From Eulemur rufifrons (Eukaryota > Chordata > Mammalia > Primates > Lemuridae), in NCBI RefSeq assembly GCF_041146395.1, contig NC_090986.1, positions 47,962,001 to 48,026,000 on the forward strand: 64,000 bases of DNA, read 5' to 3'. Position numbers and translations under genes: made by a program. This document shows, piece after piece, positions 48,362-60,810 of the stretch. Position 1 is the first letter of the stretch. Each line of letters begins with the position of its first letter. Under the pieces are notes generated by a model, which saw only the letters and a list, made by a program, of their open reading frames with translations, was not told the DNA's origin and did not search any database.

Positions 48362-51300
48362 GAGGCAGTTTAGGTATGTTTTCACACATCCCCTCCATTC
48401 CATCCTCCCCCTTCCCCCCTACTTGATTTCCACTGACTTTTACTTCCCTCTGTGCACATGTATGTTCATTAGTTAGTTCCAATTTAAAAGTGAGTACATG
48501 TGGAGTTTGTTTTCCCATTGCTTAGATACTTCACTTAGGAGGACGGTCTCTAGTTCCATCCAAAATGATGCAAAAGGCCTTAATTCATCCTTCTTCATGG
48601 CTGAGTAGTATTCTATTTTATTAATCCATTCATGACTTGATGGGCACTTGGGTTGATTCCACATCTTTGCAATTGTGAATTGCACTGCAATAAACATTCA
48701 AGAACAGGTGTCTTTTTCATAAAATGATGTCTTTTCTTTGGGTAAATAGACAGTAGTGGGATTGCTGTATCAAATGGTAGGTCTACTTTAAGTTTTTTGA
48801 GGAATCTTCATACTGTTTTCCACAGAAGTTACACTAATTTGCAGTCCCAACAACACTGTGTAAGTGTTCCTTTCTCTCTGAATCCACACCAGCATCTAGA
48901 GTTTTTGGACTTGTTAATAAAAGCCATTCTAACTGGGGTAAGGTGGTATGTCATTATGGTTTTAGTTTGCATTTCCCTGATGATTACTATTGTTGGGCAT
49001 TTTGTTTGTTGGTCATTTTTCTATCTTCTTTTAAAAATATTCTATTTATGTCTTTTGCCCACTTTTTGATGGAGTTGTTTATTTTTTTCTTGTAGATTTG
49101 CTTGAGTTTTTTTTAGATTCTGGATATTAGCCCTTTGTCAGATATATAGTTTATGATTATTTTTTCCCATTCTGTAGTTTGTCTACTTACCCTGTTGATT
49201 ATTTCTTTAGTTGTGCAGAAGCTTTTTAATTTAATTAAATTCCATTTATTATTTTTTGTTGTTGTTGTTCTTGTTGTTGTATTTGCCTTTGGGGTTTTAG
49301 ACATAAATTCTTTGCCTAGGGTGATATCTAGAAAAATTTTTCCTATGTTTTCTTCTAGAGTTTTTATTTCTTAATGTCTTGCATTTAACACTTTAATCCA
49401 TCTTGAATTAATTTTTGTAGGTGGTAAGATATAGGGGTCCTCTTTCATTCTTTTGCTTGTGGCTATCCAGTTTTCCCACCACCATTTACTGAATAGGGCT
49501 TCTTTTTCTCAGTGTATGTTGTTTTCTGCTTTGTCAAAGATCAGTTGGTCAAAGCTATATAGTTTTATATCTGGGTTCTCTATCCCATTCCATTGGTCTT
49601 TGTCTCTACTTTGATATTAGTACCATGCCTTTTTGGTTACTATAGCTTTATAGTATAATTTGAAGTCAGGTAATATGATGCCTTCAGATTTGTTCTTTTT
49701 GCTTAAGATTGTATTCGCTAGTTTGACTCTTTTTTGGTTCCACATGAATATTAGAATTTTTTTTCTAGATCTTTGAAACATGATGTTGATATTTTGACGT
49801 GAACTACATTGAATTTGTAATTTACTTTGGGCAGTATGGGCATTTTAACAATATTCTTCATAGAATATTATTTAACAATATTCTTCATAGAATAGGCATA
49901 TTCTGTGCCTAGTTTATTGAGGGTTTTTATAAGGGGAAAGGGTGCTGGATTTTGTCAAATCCTTTTTTTGCATCTATTGAGGTCGTATGGTTTTTGTTTT
50001 GTTCTGTTTATATGGTGAATAATGCTTATTGATTTGCATATGTTGAACCATCCTTCCATCCCTGGGATGTAATCCACTTGATCATGGTCAGTTATCTTTT
50101 TGATGTGCTGTTGAATTTGATTTGTTAGTATTTTGTTAAAGATTTTTGCATCAGTGTTCACAAAGGATATTGGTCTTCAGTATTCTTTTTGTGTTGTGTC
50201 TTGTCCTGGCTTTATATCAAGGTGAAGTGATTTTGTAGAGTGAGTTAGGGAGGATTCCCTCCTTATCAATGTAATAGAATAATTTGTATAGGATAGGAAC
50301 CAGTTCTTCTTTGTAGGTCTGCTAGAATTTGGCTGTGAGTGTGTCTAGTCTGTAGCCTTTATTTGTCAGTAGATTTTTTATTACCGCTTCAATCTTGCTG
50401 CTTGTTATTAATCTGTTTTGGATTTCTATTTCTTCCTTACTAAGGCTTAAGAGATTGTGGGTTTCTAGGAATTTATCAATTTTCTAGGTTGTGTGCATAG
50501 AGGTTTTCATAGTATTCATGGATGATAGTTTATATTTCTGTGATAACAGTTGAAATGTCTCCTTTTTCATTTCTGATTGAGCTTATTTGGGTCCTTTTTC
50601 TTCTATTTATAGTTGATCTGGCTTGTAGTCTATAGATTGTTTATCTTTCCAAAGCAAAGAACCAACCTTTTCTTTTGTTGATCCTTTGTTTTTGTTGTTG
50701 TTATTTTTGTGTTTTTGTTTGTTTTTGTGGTTTTTTTTTTGTTGTTGTTTATTTCCATTTAGTTTATTTCTGCTCTGAGCTTTGCTATTTTTTTTCTTCT
50801 GCTGGCTTTGGGTTTGTTTTATTCTTTTTCCAGTTCCTTGAGATGTGACATTAAGTTGTTAATTTGTGATCTTTCTGTCTTTTTGATGTAAGCATTTAAG
50901 GCTATGAACTTTCCCCTTACACTGCTTTAGCTGAATACCATACATTTTGAAAGCGTGTGTCCCTTTGTCTGTCTGTTTGAGGAATCTTTTGATTTCTGTC
51001 TTAATTTCATCATTAACTCCAGGATCACTCAGTAGCAGGTTGTTTAATGTCCATGAATTTGTGTGGATTTGAAAGTTTCTCTTGTAAGTGATTTCTAGTT
51101 TTATTCTACTGTGGCCTGAGAGGATACATGGTATGACTGCAATATTTCTGAATTACCTGAGACTTGTTTTGTGGCCTAAAATATGATCCTTCTTGGAAAA
51201 TGAAGCCTGTACTGATGAGTATAATGTATATATTGTAGTTTTGGGGTAAATGTGCTTTAAATGTCTATTATGTCCATTTTTTCTAGAGTCTCATGTAGAT

Positions 51301-52560
51301 CTAGTGTATCTCTTATGATTTTCTGCTCCAATGATCTGTCCAGTTCTATTAGTGGGCTGTTGAAGGCCCAGCAATCATGATGTTAATGTTTATTTCTTTG
51401 CTTAGATCTAGAATGTTTGTTTTATGAATCTGAGAGCTCCTATGTTAGGTGTATATATATCTAGGATTATTATGTCTTCTTGTTGAGTTGTTCCCTTTAA
51501 CATTATACAATGCATCCTTGTCTTTTGTTTACCATTGCTGAGTTAAAGTCTATTTTATCTTATATGAAAATGGGTCACCTTTGGTTTCCATTTGTGTGGA
51601 ATATTTTTATCTGCCTTTTTACCTTGTGTTGATGTGAGCTCTTGTGAAGTAAATGAGTTTCTTAGAGATAGCATATATTGGGTTATGTGTTTTTATCCAT
51701 TCAGCTAGTCTATGTCTTTTAAGTGGAGTACTAAGACCATTCATGGTCAATGTTAGTATCACTGTGTGGGACACAGTTCTGTTTATCATGTTGTATGATG
51801 CCTGTTTTCCCTCTTGTGCTAATGATTTATAAGAGCCATGGACTTTAATTTTGGGGTGTTTTTACACTGGTGGGTATCTATTGTGCTGTTCCATATATAG
51901 TGTACTTTTGAGCATTTCCTATAGGGCAGGTCTAGTAGTGACAAATTCCCTTAGTGTTTGCTTGCTTGGGAACATTATTTCTTGATCATTTATTAAACTT
52001 AGTTTTGCAGGAAACAAAATTCTTGGGTGGCAGTTATTCTGTTTAAGAAGATTAAAAATGGGGCCCCAATCCCTTCTGTCTTGTAAGATCTCTGCTTGGA
52101 AGTCTGTTGTTATCCTGATGAGTTTTTCTTTGTAGGTTAGTTGTTGCTTTCATCTTGAAGCTTATAGAATTTTCTCCTTTACTTTGACTTTGGTCAAGTT
52201 GATGATGACTATATGTAATGGAGATGTCCTATTTGCTATGAGTCTTCTCAATGTTCAATCACCATCTTGTACTACATATCAAAATCTCTGGTAATAATAG
52301 GGAAGCTTTTCTGAATAGTTCCCTCAAATAGGTTTTTCCACGCTCTTTGCTTTCTCTTCTTCTCTTGCCTAAGACTTTGAATCTAGAACAAGTGGTTCCA
52401 AGGAAAAGGGAAAGATTGCAATTTGTTCCCCAGCTTCAGTGTCTGAAGGTTGTGGTGAGACCACTGACTGGTGCAAGAGAAGAGGTAGGGCTGGGAGGTG
52501 CCCCAATGACATGGAAGAACTGTGTCATCCCTAGGGTGTGACTCTCACTTTGACTCCCAC
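48362..52560 (-). mobile_element. Near-full-length L1, degenerate, with internal deletion
   Basis: Reading + coordinates upward runs from the element's 3' UTR to ORF1. Landmarks are a second copy of the 'tcacttaggaggacggtctc' region, ORF2 C-terminus (open piece 48473-48697), the [20 protein letters not shown] region (49113-49304), reverse-transcriptase piece (49955-50161, with [20 protein letters not shown]), endonuclease half (about 50900-51780) and ORF1 C-terminal half (about 51790-52340). ORF2 sequence between about 49845 and 49900 is missing several hundred bases, including the region that normally holds the RT Asp-Asp active site, and stops are frequent. The element cannot be active. The far 5' boundary is uncertain; 52380-52640 is GC-richer and may be its 5' UTR. 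Confidence 0.92.
49844..49894. repeat. 24-bp direct duplication at the L1 deletion scar
   Basis: A 24-base unit beginning 'tttaacaatattcttcatag' is repeated exactly at 49844-49867 and 49871-49894, with a 3-base spacer. It sits exactly where the L1 ORF2 alignment jumps. Confidence 0.9.
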
Positions 52561-54394
52561 AGCCCAGCTTCCCCTGGCTTCTTCCCATCATCTGAGTCAG
52601 GTTCTCTGATTGTCCTGTGGTTTCTGAGAACTGTCTAACATCCTTCCAAAATGTATTTATTTTTGCCTAAGAGAGTAAGAGTTGGTTTTTGCTGATGGCA
52701 GTCAAAAACCTGATTATGTTATAGAAATGAATTCACCAGGAATTTGTTTTGGTATGTAATATAGCTACAGTAATATTGTTGATACTCTCTTTTTAGGATT
52801 AAACATATGGCTGTTGATTTTATGACTTCTCCTTTGTTCCCAGAAAATCCTTTCCTTTTATCAACTTTGATCTTTTGGATATATTAATACATTAATACTA
52901 TCTTGTGGTGATCTGAGATGTCTTCTGTGATGCTTTACCTGAAATAGTCTTACTCGTAGAAACTTCACCATGTCTTTTATAGCTCAGATCTCTATCAGAA
53001 ACTACATTATATTGTGGTAATCATTGTCCTAAAAAGAGCCAGTTAGAAGTGATATGTACCAAAATAAGAGAGCCGATACACTAATAATGTATACTTTAGT
53101 GTCTACAGTTGTTCTGCATTTCACTGAAATGCAATGTTTTATACCCTTCATTTTGTGTAAAAGAATTGATGGTGTATTTCTCAGGACTGATTTATTTGGC
53201 TTAGTTTATATGAATTGATTCATTTTGGAACATTTGACAGAATAGTTGGTATCAAAATAATGCTGTATAAAGAACATACAAACACATTATTAAATGAAGA
53301 ATAAACTAAAAGATCATAAGTTCTCAAAGATGATGCTCACAGCAAGTGAATTAAATTGCATAAAAATCAAGTCGCTACTCTGAAATACACAGTGTAATAA
53401 AAGCTAGTGAGAAAAATGTAAGATGAAGTCAATTTCTCAGCCATTGCCATAAGTCTAGATGCACATCCTGCTGTTATGTGAACAAATACCATGCCTGGAG
53501 GGAACTGAATGAATTCTGGCACCTATTGGTAGATGGAATAATAAAACCTAAGCTCATTCTCCTATCATGAGGCTCACATGCCATATGCTACAAACTAATA
53601 CATTAAATTGGCATAATGAGGAAGATTACGCATTTTACTACTGCTTGCTTACATTGCAAAATCTGTAATACCATTATATAAATTGCCTGTAATTCATTGA
53701 ATTTCTTTGTTCTTGCAAATCTTAAACATTTAGAGGGAAACAAGTCATGTATAAAATATCCCAATGGCTTTGCTTGTTAAAGAGAATTAGCCATATTGAA
53801 CTTTGACCTAAATACTATTTTCTCCAGATTCTCTTGATACTTTCAAGCTATATGCTATATATTTGCCTTTGAGTACTATATTATCTTCTATGAATCTTTT
53901 TTATAAAAATAGGATAGTTCTTCAAATATATGCAGATATGATACTGAAAAGCTTAATTTCATTAGGTGGATTATTCAAATGAATATGTTTTAATTGTATA
54001 ACTTTAACTTCTGTGTTAACTGCTATTATTCTGTTCCCCATATAATAGCTATGCAAAATGTTTGGCATAGTTTACAGTTTGAGTCAAGAGGTCAATGAAT
54101 CCTTGATGATTGAGTGACAATTGATACATAGAATACTTAGAAATTGAAAAGTTTATAGAACCAAATATCTTTATATCTGACAAATCAAAATGAAGATAAG
54201 TGTGAGTAAGTGTGGGGAGTGAACAATTGTCTCAAATGAAAGGGCATCAAGTTTAGTAATTCTTTCCAATTATTCCTAGCAAAAACACCAAGGACATCTC
54301 TGAACAGAAAAATGGGCAGGTTAGGGTGAGGTCACTAGGAGTGAAAAAAAGTGATGTGCATATGATTATTATATCTCTAGACCTCTCATCAAAT
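52561..54394. other. Anonymous sequence beside L1 5' end
   Basis: No gene or named repeat is recognised. The first 100 bases are C/T-rich and may still belong to the L1. The rest is AT-rich. Confidence 0.45.
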
Positions 54395-54960
54395 CAGTCC
54401 ATCAACAATATGTTCTGCATTTGGCCGTGCACTGTGGAATATTCAAATAAAAATAGGATATAGTCTTTATTCTCAGGGAGCTTAAAATTCAAGTCAGATG
54501 CCAAAATATACAGAGTTAAAGTTAAAAAAATAAAATCTGAACAGAAAATGAAATTGTAAATTAAATACGATGGGACAAATTACTGTGAGCCTTCTGAAAA
54601 GTTGGAAAGGCTTCCTGCAGAAGATTGGAGTTGATCTAGTCCATAAAGGATATTGATGATATAGATAGGTGAGGAAAAGATGTTAGAGAATACCATGGAA
54701 AGACAAGCCAGGATAAGCAAAGCCATTACATTAGCAATGAGCATGCCTTGTCTTTAGCAGAAAGGAGAAATACTGCCTGACGAAATGTCACAGAATAATT
54801 TGATAAATGTTTGGGTAGGAAGGAGTAGATACCTCATGGAAAATATTAAAAAAGTGCAGATGTTTGGACTTGATCTGCTAGATAATAAGGAAATACTGAA
54901 GAAAATACAATTTCATGCAAAGCTAATACATATTAATGCAATTCCCAGCTGCTGCCTGAC
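54395..54960 (-). mobile_element. L2 LINE 3' part
   Basis: 'gtctttattctcagggagct' followed by 'taaaattcaagtcagatgcc', 'aaggcttcctgcagaagatt' and 'ttggacttgatctgctagat' follow antisense L2 order. The 65-codon + frame here is an accident of the repeat. Confidence 0.6.
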
Positions 54961-55696
54961 CATTATGCAGAATGTTATCTAGCTAAAATAATTTCCCCTG
55001 CTTTATAGTTTAAAACGAAGGGGAAGTCTCCAGGAGTTATATTATCTCGGATTACCTAGATAATATTAATATTATATTTTGGCCAAGTATTCCAGGTGTA
55101 TCAACTAGTATCAGTTTGCTGATTCTTCATTATGAAAATATTTTATGCTTTGCTGAAAAGTTTTTTCTTAGACATCAAAAAAGAGAAAAATGAAATTTGG
55201 AATTTCTGCTTAAGATGACTTTATAAATTGACACTTCAAAATTTTCATTTCTCTTACACCCTGCCTCCTCCATAAAAATGTGTGACAATAGTACATAAAA
55301 TACATAAGGTTGTATTTTAAAAATCCAACAAAATAAGCATTTTCAGGCTTTAGAATATAAATGTAAACCACTAAGCAGTGGATAAAGCCACATGCTTCCT
55401 GGGTTTCAGGTCTCAATGTGGCCAGAGAAGTCGTAAGTTCACTTTGTCTAAGTAAAAATGGTGGAAACTGCACTATGTAAGACGGGACACCAGGGATAGG
55501 CTCATCTCTTATAAATAAGAGTAATGAGGATTTCCACTGATGGTAAAGGGTTATATAAGTTAGGATAAAATAAAGCCCAAAGTTATGGCTTATTGAAATT
55601 AGGAATCTGGGGAGTAGAAGGACAAAGGAACATTTTAACACTGGGATATAAAACAGTCCACCTCTGGCTTGAGATCTATATTTACAATATCCCCAA
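54961..55696. other. Anonymous sequence; longest chance frame
   Basis: The window's longest open frame (174 codons, minus, 55210-55734) covers this interval and runs into the MLT1 LTR. Its translation is hydrophobic/aromatic with no motif, has no splice or promoter context, and is best treated as chance. A short hairpin-capable TA segment lies near 55050. Confidence 0.5.
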
Positions 55697-56052
55697 TGTC
55701 TTAGTCCATTCAGGCTGCCATAACAAAATAACATAAACCAGTTAGTTTATAAATAACATAAACTTATTTCTCAGTGTTCTGGGGGCAGAGAAATCCAAGA
55801 TCAAGGCAAATTCAATGTCTGGTGAGGCCCTGGATTCTGGCTTATAGATAGCTTTTTCTCACCCTAACCTTACATGGCAAAAGGAATGAATGAGCTTCTG
55901 GGGTCTTTTTATAAGGGTATTAATTCCATTTATGAGGGTTCTACCCTTCTGACCTAAATGCTTCCCAAGGCCCACCTCTTAATACTATCACTCTGAGGGT
56001 TAGGACTTTAATTTCTGGTTTTGAGGGGGACATAGACATTCAGATCATAGTA
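55697..56052 (-). mobile_element. MLT1A-type (ERVL-MaLR) LTR
   Basis: 'tgtcttagtccattcaggct', 'tttatttctcagtgttctgg', 'ctttttataagggtattaat', 'atgagggttctacccttctg', 'aggcccacctcttaatacta' and 'cattcagatcatagta' are the reverse complement of an MLT1A LTR over nearly its full length, with TG at one end and a worn CA at the other. Confidence 0.88.
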
Positions 56053-56214
56053 CTCAGTATCACTGTAGGATAGGAGTGCCAGGATGACACTGTGAGAATT
56101 GCCCCTGGATTAGGGACCTTACGGGTTAAGTGGAGGCATTTGAAACCAGAATGCAAAATGGAATATGAGAAAGAGACAAAGATAAAATGACTCAGCTCTT
56201 ATTACTGCCATGTA
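56053..56214. other. Anonymous spacer
   Basis: Nothing is recognised. Confidence 0.45.
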
Positions 56215-56390
56215 TCACTGAAGACGACCTGAAAAGTTGAAATCTCAATAAGCACAAAGAATACCCAAATTACTTTGACATGATTAATTCACCATGTATG
56301 CCTGTATCAAAACATCACATTTATCCTATAAATGTATACAACTATTATATACCCATAATAATTAAAAATGAAAAAATTAATAGAATAGAA
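56215..56390 (+). mobile_element. L1MA/MB-type 3' terminus
   Basis: 'ttgacatgattaattcacca', 'tgtatgcctgtatcaaaaca', 'tcacatttatcctataaatg' and 'tacaactattatatacccat' then an A-rich end match the 3' terminus of L1MA/L1MB. A related terminus occurs at 62940-63020. Confidence 0.75.
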
Positions 56391-56629
56391 AATAAAAATA
56401 TATTCTAAATGAATTTACTCAGATGAAATAAGAATAATATGTAAAAGACTGAAATAATTATGTTTAATGTCCTTATAGAGATAAATGAGAGAATAACACT
56501 CAAAAATTTATTTCTCCAAAAATTTACAGAAATTAGGCAAAATCACAGATGGCTGTGAAAGAATCCATTAGAAATATTTTTAAAATATGAATATTGAGAA
56601 CAAAACTCAAGATAAACTCTAGAATGTTT
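56391..56629. other. Anonymous AT-rich sequence
   Basis: Nothing is recognised between the L1 terminus and the fossil pol region. Confidence 0.45.
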
Positions 56630-58390
56630 AGAGTTGTGGTCCATCATGTTAATTGGACCTGATGCCAGAAATAAGTACACTAGATGCTTTGGAAAGATAT
56701 ACACATGCTAAGAGATGAGAGTTAGGGCCTTCAAAACCTCAGAAGCTGCCACATCCATGAAGCTTTTATGATTTAAATAATCTTTGGCATGCTAGGACAT
56801 CATGTAAAGTCAGTGGTTCTCAAACTTTGGTGTTTATTAGAATCATCCTCAGATTAATATATCTTGGTTGAAGTTCAAGAATTTGTATTTCTAACAAATC
56901 CCAAATAATGTGAAGCCATGCACCTACAGCTAAAAACAAGACACTGTTTGAAAAGCAACTCCTTGTAATCTATTGTACACTAGTTAAGGCTGAGCACCTG
57001 ACCATGTGACATCAAAGAGAGGCTATTATTACATTTAAAGAATCTTAATGTCAGGTGGATACAACAATTCATCACGTAATAGAATTAATATACTTGCAAG
57101 TGAGCCCTAGAAGATTCAGAGGACATAATAAGGTACACGAACAGGAAGACCAGACTATCTCATGTTACTTACCTCTGCTTCACTTCTGCCTCTCCTTCAA
57201 CTTTATACCTATGACCTCTTGGATGGGTCCCTAAGACTCACTGACAAAGGCAGATACTAATTCAGCTCTGATGAATTAGTTTTTATTAGATGAATAAGTT
57301 GTTATTAGAGGAAAATGGAATGCTTCCAGATTACAATATTTTTTAGGGATGTTCCTGAATACAGTGTCTGGAAGAAATCCTCTCTAGTGGGAAGAGCAGT
57401 ACACTTGTTTATTTACTTTGGGGAGATGGGAGTTTCCTTAAGTACAGATATATACTGACTTTTAGACAGACATAAATAGTCTAACTGTTTGCTCCAGATA
57501 TTAAAGGACAAAATTGAAAAAAAATAGAGTCAAAGAATTTGGCAAAGAGTCAAGTGGATAGAGCTATGAGATTGATTTCAAAACACACACACCTTTGGTC
57601 CCATATTAATACTCACCAAAGAACAATGTTGGAGACTCTTAACAATGAGGTGAACAGGGTGATCTTTCCAGCAGAAGTCAACTATCCTCTCTTGTCCTCA
57701 ATTCCCGTGTTTGCACAACGGGTCCAAGAAGACAGTGTACATGCGAGCAGGGATGTAAACTATGTATGGGCTCAAGAATTTATGTTCCTTTTCACCACCC
57801 ATAAACCTGTCAGCAGAAGAGAACAACTCTGAATCCTTTATCTTAGCACCATTCCTCAAAAAGACCTCTTGGTGTCAGGTTGAATATATTGGACCCTTTC
57901 CACCTTGGAAGGTGCAGCAATTCATCCCTACTGGAATTGGCACTTACCTCAGATAGGAGTTTATCTTCCTTGCCTGCTGCAGTACTTCTGCTAGCATCAC
58001 CATCTTAGGACAAAGAGAACTCTTGATTTATTGGCATAGGGTTCTGTACTGCATTGCCTCATACCAAGGGATTGATTCTGTGGCAAAGAGGTGTGATAAT
58101 GAGCTCCTGATCATAGAACTCACATTTTGTACAATGCATTGCATTACAAATGCACAACTTGCCTAATACAGTCACTGTTAAGAAACAGCTCAAATGTTTG
58201 AGCTTGAGATGAATATCTGGTGAGTTTTATGTTATTTTCCAGTATTTGCATGTAACCAACAGTTTACATATGGTGATAGATTCTCAGCAGCTGGAATGCT
58301 CAGGTCTGGGAACCAAGTGGTGGAAGAAGGGCTGGCCTCTCTATTGCTCCCAGAGACCTGCTTGGAAACAAAGGGGCAAGAATAGTGAAG
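56630..58390 (+). pseudogene. Fossil ERV-L/MaLR-class pol region
   Basis: Old endogenous retroviral sequence on the + strand with pol-type layout. 56630-56810 resembles the reverse-transcriptase C-terminal/connection part. 56961-57470 looks like the connection/RNase H part. An open piece at 57539-57832 (97 codons, containing THQRTMLETLNNEV) corresponds to the RNase H-integrase junction. 57850-58130 looks like the integrase core, starting VEYIGPFPPWKV. 58250-58390 is a worn 3' continuation. It is interrupted by frameshifts, stops and the MER5A at 56811-56960. I see no gag, env or flanking LTR in the matching orientation, so it is a decayed fragment with no expected product. The family call (ERV-L rather than a related MaLR internal region) is from memory. 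Confidence 0.7.
56811..56960 (-). mobile_element. MER5A hAT MITE, inserted in the fossil pol
   Basis: It opens with 'cagtggttctcaaactttgg', contains 'tattagaatcatcctcagat' and 'agaatttgtatttctaacaa', and closes with 'gtttgaaaagcaact', close to the complementary inverted repeat. The pol-like alignment stops before it and resumes after it. Orientation is given relative to the copy at 59745. Confidence 0.78.
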
Positions 58391-58404
58391 TAGGTTTGAA
58401 GAAT

Positions 58405-59215
58405 AACTTTGAGAAGACTTACTCTACCAGATGTTAAAACAATATACTATAGTTAGAGACTGACAAAATAGAATATTCATATGGCAAAATCTTAAATGAC
58501 AAATTTGGATTTATAAAGCAATAAAGAATGAAGTCTTTATGTAGTGGAGCTAGGATGATTGGTTTCTTTATATGAAAAATATAAAATTAAATGCTTTCCT
58601 CACATCAAATAACAAAAGTTCATTCCAGGTAGATTATTATTTAAACGTGAAAAGCAAAATATTAAAACTGTAAAAGAATAATTAAGAATATATGATCTTG
58701 GAATAAGGAAGGATATCTTAAAGGAGACACAAAGACCATAAAATGTACAGGAAAATATTTGACCATAATTAATTTAAACTTTGCCTATATAGATACATGA
58801 TAAAGTGAAAAGACTAATTAAAATTTAAAAGAAGATATTTAGTGAACATATGTAAAAACCAAATATTGAATTATTTTTTTATTAGGAACATCTCCAATAA
58901 TAATAAACTCAATGAAATGACAACCCAATGATAAAATTAATAATAAAACAATTCTCATAGGAGGATATTGAAATGAGCAGTGAACACAGTAAATCTGTTT
59001 AACATAGTTAGTAACCACATAAATAAAAATTAAAACACAATGAGATGCCATTCTCACCATTGACTGGGCAAGAACTTTAAAATATTTGACAATGCCAAGA
59101 ACTGGCAAAGACGTAAAAAAGTAAAATTTGGAATTGTCTCATGCTCCTGTTGGAAAAGTAAGATAATAGTAGCATTTTGGAGAGTAATTTGGCAATATCT
59201 ATAAAAGCTTTAGAG
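58405..59215 (+). mobile_element. L1M ORF2 fragment (left part of a split copy)
   Basis: 'gaagacttactctaccagat', 'aattaaatgctttcctcaca', 'aaaactgtaaaagaataatt', 'tcttggaataaggaaggata', 'acacaatgagatgccattct' and 'taatttggcaatatctataa' follow sense L1 ORF2 order. The L1 seems to resume at about 60280 after other insertions. Confidence 0.72.
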
Positions 59216-59224
59216 GCACTGCAC

Positions 59225-59640
59225 TGTATCATTTAGAATGATGTTCAGGTATAAGTAATTGTAAACCAGATTACAGTGGTTAATCAAGAAAGGGGTTTAT
59301 CTCAGACATTAAAATAAGAATTATCTCGGCAGGCATCCCAGGGCTGGAGCAGTGGCTAAAAATGACCTCAAGGGATCAGACCTACTTTGTCACTCTGTTT
59401 TCCTTAATGTGTGGCTGTGACACTTCCAGCATCATCATAATTCCAGACAAGAAAAAGGTTAGGTAGGATTGAATCAGCACCAGCAGTTTCTGCTCATATT
59501 GCATTGGCCAGCACTATCTCATAGCTTAGCCACATCTAGCTGAAAAAGAGATTGGGAATCAGAGTAGTGTGCTTTTCAAACCCTAAACTTCAGATAGCCA
59601 CCAAATGTAAAGGGCTTTGAGGAGTGTTGAATGAGCTAGC
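59225..59640 (+). mobile_element. Ancient interspersed repeat, second copy, family not named
   Basis: 'gattacagtggttaatcaag', 'aaaggggtttatctcagaca', 'aggcatcccagggctggagc', 'catattgcattggccagcac' and 'atagcttagccacatctagc' have the same block order as the element at 6830-7275. Confidence 0.5.
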
Positions 59641-59744
59641 CTATCATACTCACTTCATAGGCATACTTAACTACCATGTGAAAATATATGTATTCCTATA
59701 TATAGCCTAGTAACTTGCTGCTCATGTTATTTTCTGTGTTCTGT
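59641..59744. other. Anonymous spacer inside the nested cluster
   Basis: Nothing is recognised. Confidence 0.4.
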
Positions 59745-60265
<521 letters not shown>

Positions 60266-60279
60266 CTTTTCACATGTAA

Positions 60280-60810
60280 CAGTTATGTGGTATTTTACAG
60301 GAAAAATGGAAATAATCTAAATGTCTATTAATAAAAGGATACAGGAATATTTATTTATTCAATAGAATAATTTTCAGGGCAGTTAAAATGAATAACTAGA
60401 TTGACTAATTAATTTGGACAAATACCAAAAGTATAACATTGATTTAAAAAGACAGAATGTAAATTTAAGTCAACAGTATGCTATAGCTTGTGTACATTTA
60501 AAAAAAGTACAAAACAATATTTCATAGGGATACATACATACTTGTTAAAATATTAAAAAATGCATCTAGGGAAGATGATCACTGATTTGATACTGGTTAA
60601 CTCAGGATAAAGAGGAAAGAAAATATGATTGAAAAAACAGTACAAAGTGGTTTCAACTATATCTGTAATATGCTATGTCTTTAAAAATCTGAAGCAAATA
60701 TGGTAAAATGTTAAACTGCATGCATGTATGTGTACATTGATGTCTACAATGTTATTCTCTAAATATTTTATATGTTTAAAGTATTTCATAAAATATTTTA
60801 AAAGAGAAAA
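60280..60810 (+). mobile_element. L1M 3' end (right part of the split copy)
   Basis: 'ggaaataatctaaatgtcta', 'ttaataaaaggatacaggaa', 'tagaataattttcagggcag', 'acattgatttaaaaagacag' and a T/A-rich end keep old L1 3' order and carry on roughly from where 58405-59215 stops. Confidence 0.68.

Noticed and set aside
55210..55734. Longest open frame of the window (174 codons, minus)
   Set aside because: Hydrophobic/aromatic composition, no motif, overlaps an MLT1 LTR, and no splice or promoter context. A chance frame is likelier.
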